Positions 61,707 to 64,000 of a stretch of 64,000 nt of DNA are shown in pieces. Position 1 is the stretch's first letter, and the number at the start of each line of letters is the position of its first letter. The DNA comes from Pseudonocardia sp. C8. GTDB lineage: Bacteria > Actinomycetota > Actinomycetes > Mycobacteriales > Pseudonocardiaceae. A program made the position numbers and the translations under genes. The stretch covers positions 6,039,501 through 6,103,500 of the forward strand of contig NZ_JACMTR010000002.1 in assembly GCF_014267175.1 (NCBI RefSeq). The letters are read 5' to 3'. The notes under the pieces were generated by a model. It searched no databases. It was not told the origin of the DNA and worked only from the letters and a program-made list of their open reading frames with translations.

Positions 61707-62339
61707 TCAGCCGTCGTAGGCGGCGTCGAAGAAGGCCAGTTCCAGGTCCACGGCGCGGGTGAACATCGCCGTCACCTGGTCACGCCGGGTCGGGGCGAGG
61801 TCGCCGGCGACCCGGTCCAGCTCGGCACGCAGGAACGCCACCCACTCCTCGAACTCGATCCCGCGGTGCAGCTCGATCCACTCGCGACAGACCCGGTCGT
61901 CCGGGGTGGACGCGCCCGGCCGGGTCGCCCAGTCCAGGTAGAGCCACTCGGCGACGACCAGCACGGCCAGCGCCTCGGCGTACCCGGCGTCGCGGGCGGC
62001 GTCCATCAGCTCGATGAACCCGGTGGTCGGCGCGGCCCGCTCCGGCTCGGGGGTCCCGCCGAGCGCGGCCAGCGACCGCTCGAAGTAGTCGTTCTCCGGC
62101 CCGGCGACCAGCCCGAGCTGCCGCGCCAGCCGCACCCGGGCCGCCGGCCGGTCGGCGTTCGCGACGGCGGACCCGAGCAGCGCGACGAACGAGTCGACGA
62201 ACTGGAAGTCCTGCTCGAGGTAGCGGCGCAGCACGGCGCGGTCCACCGTCCCGGCCCACAGCTCGTCGACGAAGCGGTGCCCGACCGCCGCGTCCCACGT
62301 CGTCGTGCTCGACTCCCGCAACTCCCCGCTGAACGACAT
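61707..62339 (-). CDS. tenA: TenA family protein (TenA_E type)
   Basis: This is a 210-residue TenA/thiaminase II fold protein. The segment ALAVLVVAEWLYLDWA has Glu and no active-site Cys, placing it in the Cys-less TenA_E group thought to hydrolyse amino- or formyl-aminopyrimidines for thiamine salvage. TAGCCT 7 bases before the ATG indicates a leaderless transcript. It forms an operon with the D-amino acid oxidase-like gene, and a divergent GntR regulator starts 112 bp away. Confidence 0.9.
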   Translation of the reverse strand: MSFSGELRESSTTTWDAAVGHRFVDELWAGTVDRAVLRRYLEQDFQFVDSFVALLGSAVANADRPAARVRLARQLGLVAGPENDYFERSLAALGGTPEPERAAPTTGFIELMDAARDAGYAEALAVLVVAEWLYLDWATRPGASTPDDRVCREWIELHRGIEFEEWVAFLRAELDRVAGDLAPTRRDQVTAMFTRAVDLELAFFDAAYDG

Positions 62340-62451
62340 GGCGCACAGGCTAGGTGTGTGATCCGGAGAGGTCGGTGACGAGGTCGGGCGTGGTCGGCCC
62401 GGTCCCGCTGCCTACGGTGGACCCGGCACGGACGACGGAGGGGCGCGGGCG

Positions 62452-63216
62452 ATGGGTGGGCGGACGCTGGTGCGCGGCGAGGGGACGCCGCTGTGGCAGC
62501 AGCTGCTGGCCGACCTGCGCCGCCGCCTCGAGGCCGGCGAGTTCGACCGGGCGCTCCCGGGCGAGTTCGCGCTCGCCGCCGAGTACTCGGTCAGCCGGTA
62601 CACCGTGCGCGAGGCGCTGCGCCGCATGCGCGAGGACGGCGCCGTGGTCGCCAGCCGCGGCCGGGTCGCCCGTCCGACCGTGCGCTCGGAGATCGAGCAG
62701 CCCCTCGACGAGCCGTACTCGCTCTACGTGGCCGTCGAGGCGGCCGGGCGGACCCAGCGCAGCGTCGTGCGGACCTTCGAGGTCCGGGCCGACGGCGTGA
62801 TCGCCGCCAGGATGGGGCTGGAGGAGTCCACCCCGCTCGTCCACCTGGAACGGCTGCGCCTCGCCGACGCCGAACCGCTCGCCGTCGACCGGGTGTGGCT
62901 GCCGGAGGACCTCGCCGCGCCGCTGCTCGACGTCGACTTCTCCCACACCGGTCTGTACCCGGAGTACCGGCGGCGCTGCGGCATCCGGGTCGACGGCGGG
63001 AACGAGAACATCCGCGCGGTCGTCCCCGGCCGTGGGGAGCAGGAACTGCTCGGCATCGGCGACGGCGTCGCGGCGCTGGCGATCGAACGGCTCGGGCTGT
63101 CCGGCGGCCGCCCCGTCGAGTGGCGGCACACGCTGGTGCGCGGCGACCGGTTCTCGGTCACCGCCCGGTTCTCCGCGCGGACCGGGTACCGGGTCGACCT
63201 CTCGGAACCGTCCTGA
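62452..63216 (+). CDS. GntR-family regulator (HutC type, UTRA domain)
   Basis: This 254-residue protein has an N-terminal winged helix (PLWQQLLADLRRRLEAGEFD, then YSVSRYTVREALRRMREDGAV) and a UTRA ligand-binding domain (from about residue 85; ESTPLVHLERLRLADAEPLA, then ALAIERLGLSGGRPVEWRHTL). It is divergent from tenA, so the tenA-oxidase operon is the likely target and a pyrimidine or amine the likely ligand. Confidence 0.92.
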   Translation: MGGRTLVRGEGTPLWQQLLADLRRRLEAGEFDRALPGEFALAAEYSVSRYTVREALRRMREDGAVVASRGRVARPTVRSEIEQPLDEPYSLYVAVEAAGRTQRSVVRTFEVRADGVIAARMGLEESTPLVHLERLRLADAEPLAVDRVWLPEDLAAPLLDVDFSHTGLYPEYRRRCGIRVDGGNENIRAVVPGRGEQELLGIGDGVAALAIERLGLSGGRPVEWRHTLVRGDRFSVTARFSARTGYRVDLSEPS

Positions 63217-63226
63217 CCGGGGTGGC

Positions 63227-63733
63227 TCAGCCCGGGACGGAGACGCCGACACCGCCGGGGGTGTCGGCGCCGTAGCGGGCGATCTCGGCCGGCAGGTCGA
63301 GCGGGTCGGTCCGCATCCCGGTGTCCGCGCCGAGCAGCGCGGCCGGGACCAGCCAGCACACCTCGAACTCCAGGCCGTCCGGGTCGTGGGCGTAGAGCGC
63401 CTTGGTGGAGCCGTGGTCGGAGGCGCCGACGAGCGCGCCGGCGTCCTGCAGGGCACCGCGGATCCGGTCGAGCTCGCCGAGCGTGTCGACCTCCCAGGCC
63501 AGGTGGTAGAGCCCGACGGTCGCCCGGCCGGCCTGCGAGGCACCCGCGCGGTCGCCGATCCCGAACAGCGCGAGGTCGTGGTCGTTCGACGAACCGGGCG
63601 CCTGCAGGAACGCGCCCCGGCCGCCGGGGATCTCGGCGACGGTCCGGAAGCCGAGGACCTCGGCGTAGAAGTCGACGCTGCGGGCGACGTCGCGGACGTA
63701 GAGGACCGCGTGGTTGAGCCGCTGGACCGGCAT
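63227..63733 (-). CDS. VOC-family dioxygenase/glyoxalase-like protein
   Basis: This is a 168-residue vicinal-oxygen-chelate protein with two beta-alpha-beta-beta-beta modules. Probable metal ligands are His in RLNHAVLYVRD, His in LYHLAWEV and Glu in DGLEFEVCW. Substrate unknown. The ATG at 63733 follows GAGGAG with 5 bases spacing; the GTG at 63739 is too close. A dyad operator lies just upstream. Confidence 0.88.
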   Translation of the reverse strand: MPVQRLNHAVLYVRDVARSVDFYAEVLGFRTVAEIPGGRGAFLQAPGSSNDHDLALFGIGDRAGASQAGRATVGLYHLAWEVDTLGELDRIRGALQDAGALVGASDHGSTKALYAHDPDGLEFEVCWLVPAALLGADTGMRTDPLDLPAEIARYGADTPGGVGVSVPG

Positions 63734-63748
63734 GATCACTCCTCAAGA

Positions 63749-63764
63749 AGTTGAACGCTCAACT
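63749..63764 (-). promoter_or_regulatory. MarR-like palindromic operator
   Basis: AGTTGAACGCTCAACT has perfect 6-bp arms AGTTGA/TCAACT around four bases. It lies 16 bp upstream of the VOC gene start, where a bound repressor would block transcription. MarR-family sites often have this form; no marR gene is in the window. Confidence 0.5.
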
Positions 63765-63778
63765 CTGAGGGTACGCGC

Positions 63779-64000
63779 TCACCGCGTGACCAGCCAGGTG
63801 AGGACGACGGCCGAGCGCGTGTGGTCGACCCCGCCCGCCCGCCGCAGCCGCTCCAGGGCGTCCTCCAGCGAGCGGACGTCCCGCGAGCGCAGCAGGACCA
63901 GGGCGTCGGCCTCGCCGGTGACCGTCCCGGCGGTCACGACCTCGGGGATCGCGGACAGCATCCGCTGCAGCTCGGCGGGCGCGACCGTGCCGCGGCAGAA
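63779..64000 (-). CDS. Lrp/AsnC-type regulator, C-terminal part, 5' end outside window
   Basis: The frame is open to the window edge, so the start is missing. The visible 73 residues (FCRGTVAPAELQRMLSAIPE, then EADALVLLRSRDVRSLEDAL) match the ligand-binding RAM domain of Lrp/AsnC regulators, which senses amino acids. The helix-turn-helix would lie outside. It is transcribed toward the VOC gene. Confidence 0.75.
   Translation of the reverse strand, partial: FCRGTVAPAELQRMLSAIPEVVTAGTVTGEADALVLLRSRDVRSLEDALERLRRAGGVDHTRSAVVLTWLVTR

Overview
The window is a very GC-rich stretch (third codon positions almost entirely G or C) from a mycothiol-producing actinobacterium. Gene content and neighbourhoods (mshA-ybjN; cold-shock gene, DUF2771 lipoprotein, MFS and DUF3027 genes together; leaderless starts with a TANNNT box 6 to 8 bases before ATG/GTG) fit Pseudonocardiales, most likely a Pseudonocardia relative. 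That placement is inference from the sequence alone. No tRNA, rRNA, CRISPR array, transposase or integrase was seen. The first and last genes run off the window.

Layout. 1-2.2 kb: the end of a CoxG-like gene, a small secreted protein and a P1-family peptidase. 2.25-10.0 kb: a tightly overlapping four-gene SMC operon of the Wadjet/MksBEFG (JetABCD) type, which in studied members restricts plasmids; it is followed by about 370 bp of short repeats. 10.35-13.5 kb: a PepSY protein, an OmpR-type two-component system and a divergent membrane protein, with shared response-regulator-like boxes.

13.55-30.05 kb is the most unusual region. It joins L-2,3-diaminopropionate synthesis (sbnB, sbnA), an Fe(II)/2-oxoglutarate oxygenase, an NRPS (remnant C, A, PCP, TE) and a membrane-bound Pls/PosA-type synthetase. 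The synthetase carries two tandem carrier domains, but its adenylation domain has lost the A3 core and the A8-A10 subdomain. Next to it lies a four-gene signalling operon (three kinase-like proteins and one LuxR-type regulator). A 15-bp motif occurs exactly twice as far as I could find: in the pls/sbnA divergent promoter region and upstream of the signalling operon. I propose a system that makes a diaminopropionate oligomer or peptide, in which the separate A-PCP-TE protein supplies the activated monomer in trans, controlled by its own sensor cluster.

30.2-33.1 kb: an Hsp70-like ATPase fused through a membrane segment to an extracellular YVTN beta-propeller. 33.1-37.05 kb: molybdenum cofactor (moaD, moaA) and molybdate uptake genes (HTH-TOBE regulator, modB, modC) without modA. 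37.1-40.0 kb: a secreted subtilase and a phospholipase D-like protein. 40.07-46.6 kb: a likely ketone-degradation module (alpha/beta hydrolase, AcoR/MimR-like activator, Baeyer-Villiger-type monooxygenase, acyl-CoA ligase). 46.7-56.8 kb: cold-shock protein, lipoprotein, MFS transporter, an array of eight 62-bp repeats, a glutaminyl cyclotransferase, DUF3027, a sacsin-like ATPase, mshA and ybjN. 56.9-64 kb: a CoA ligase, a DUF4396 membrane protein under a CsoR-like operator, a STAS-like protein, a small wHTH regulator, cutA, a tenA-oxidase pair with a divergent GntR regulator, a VOC protein and the end of an Lrp/AsnC-type protein.
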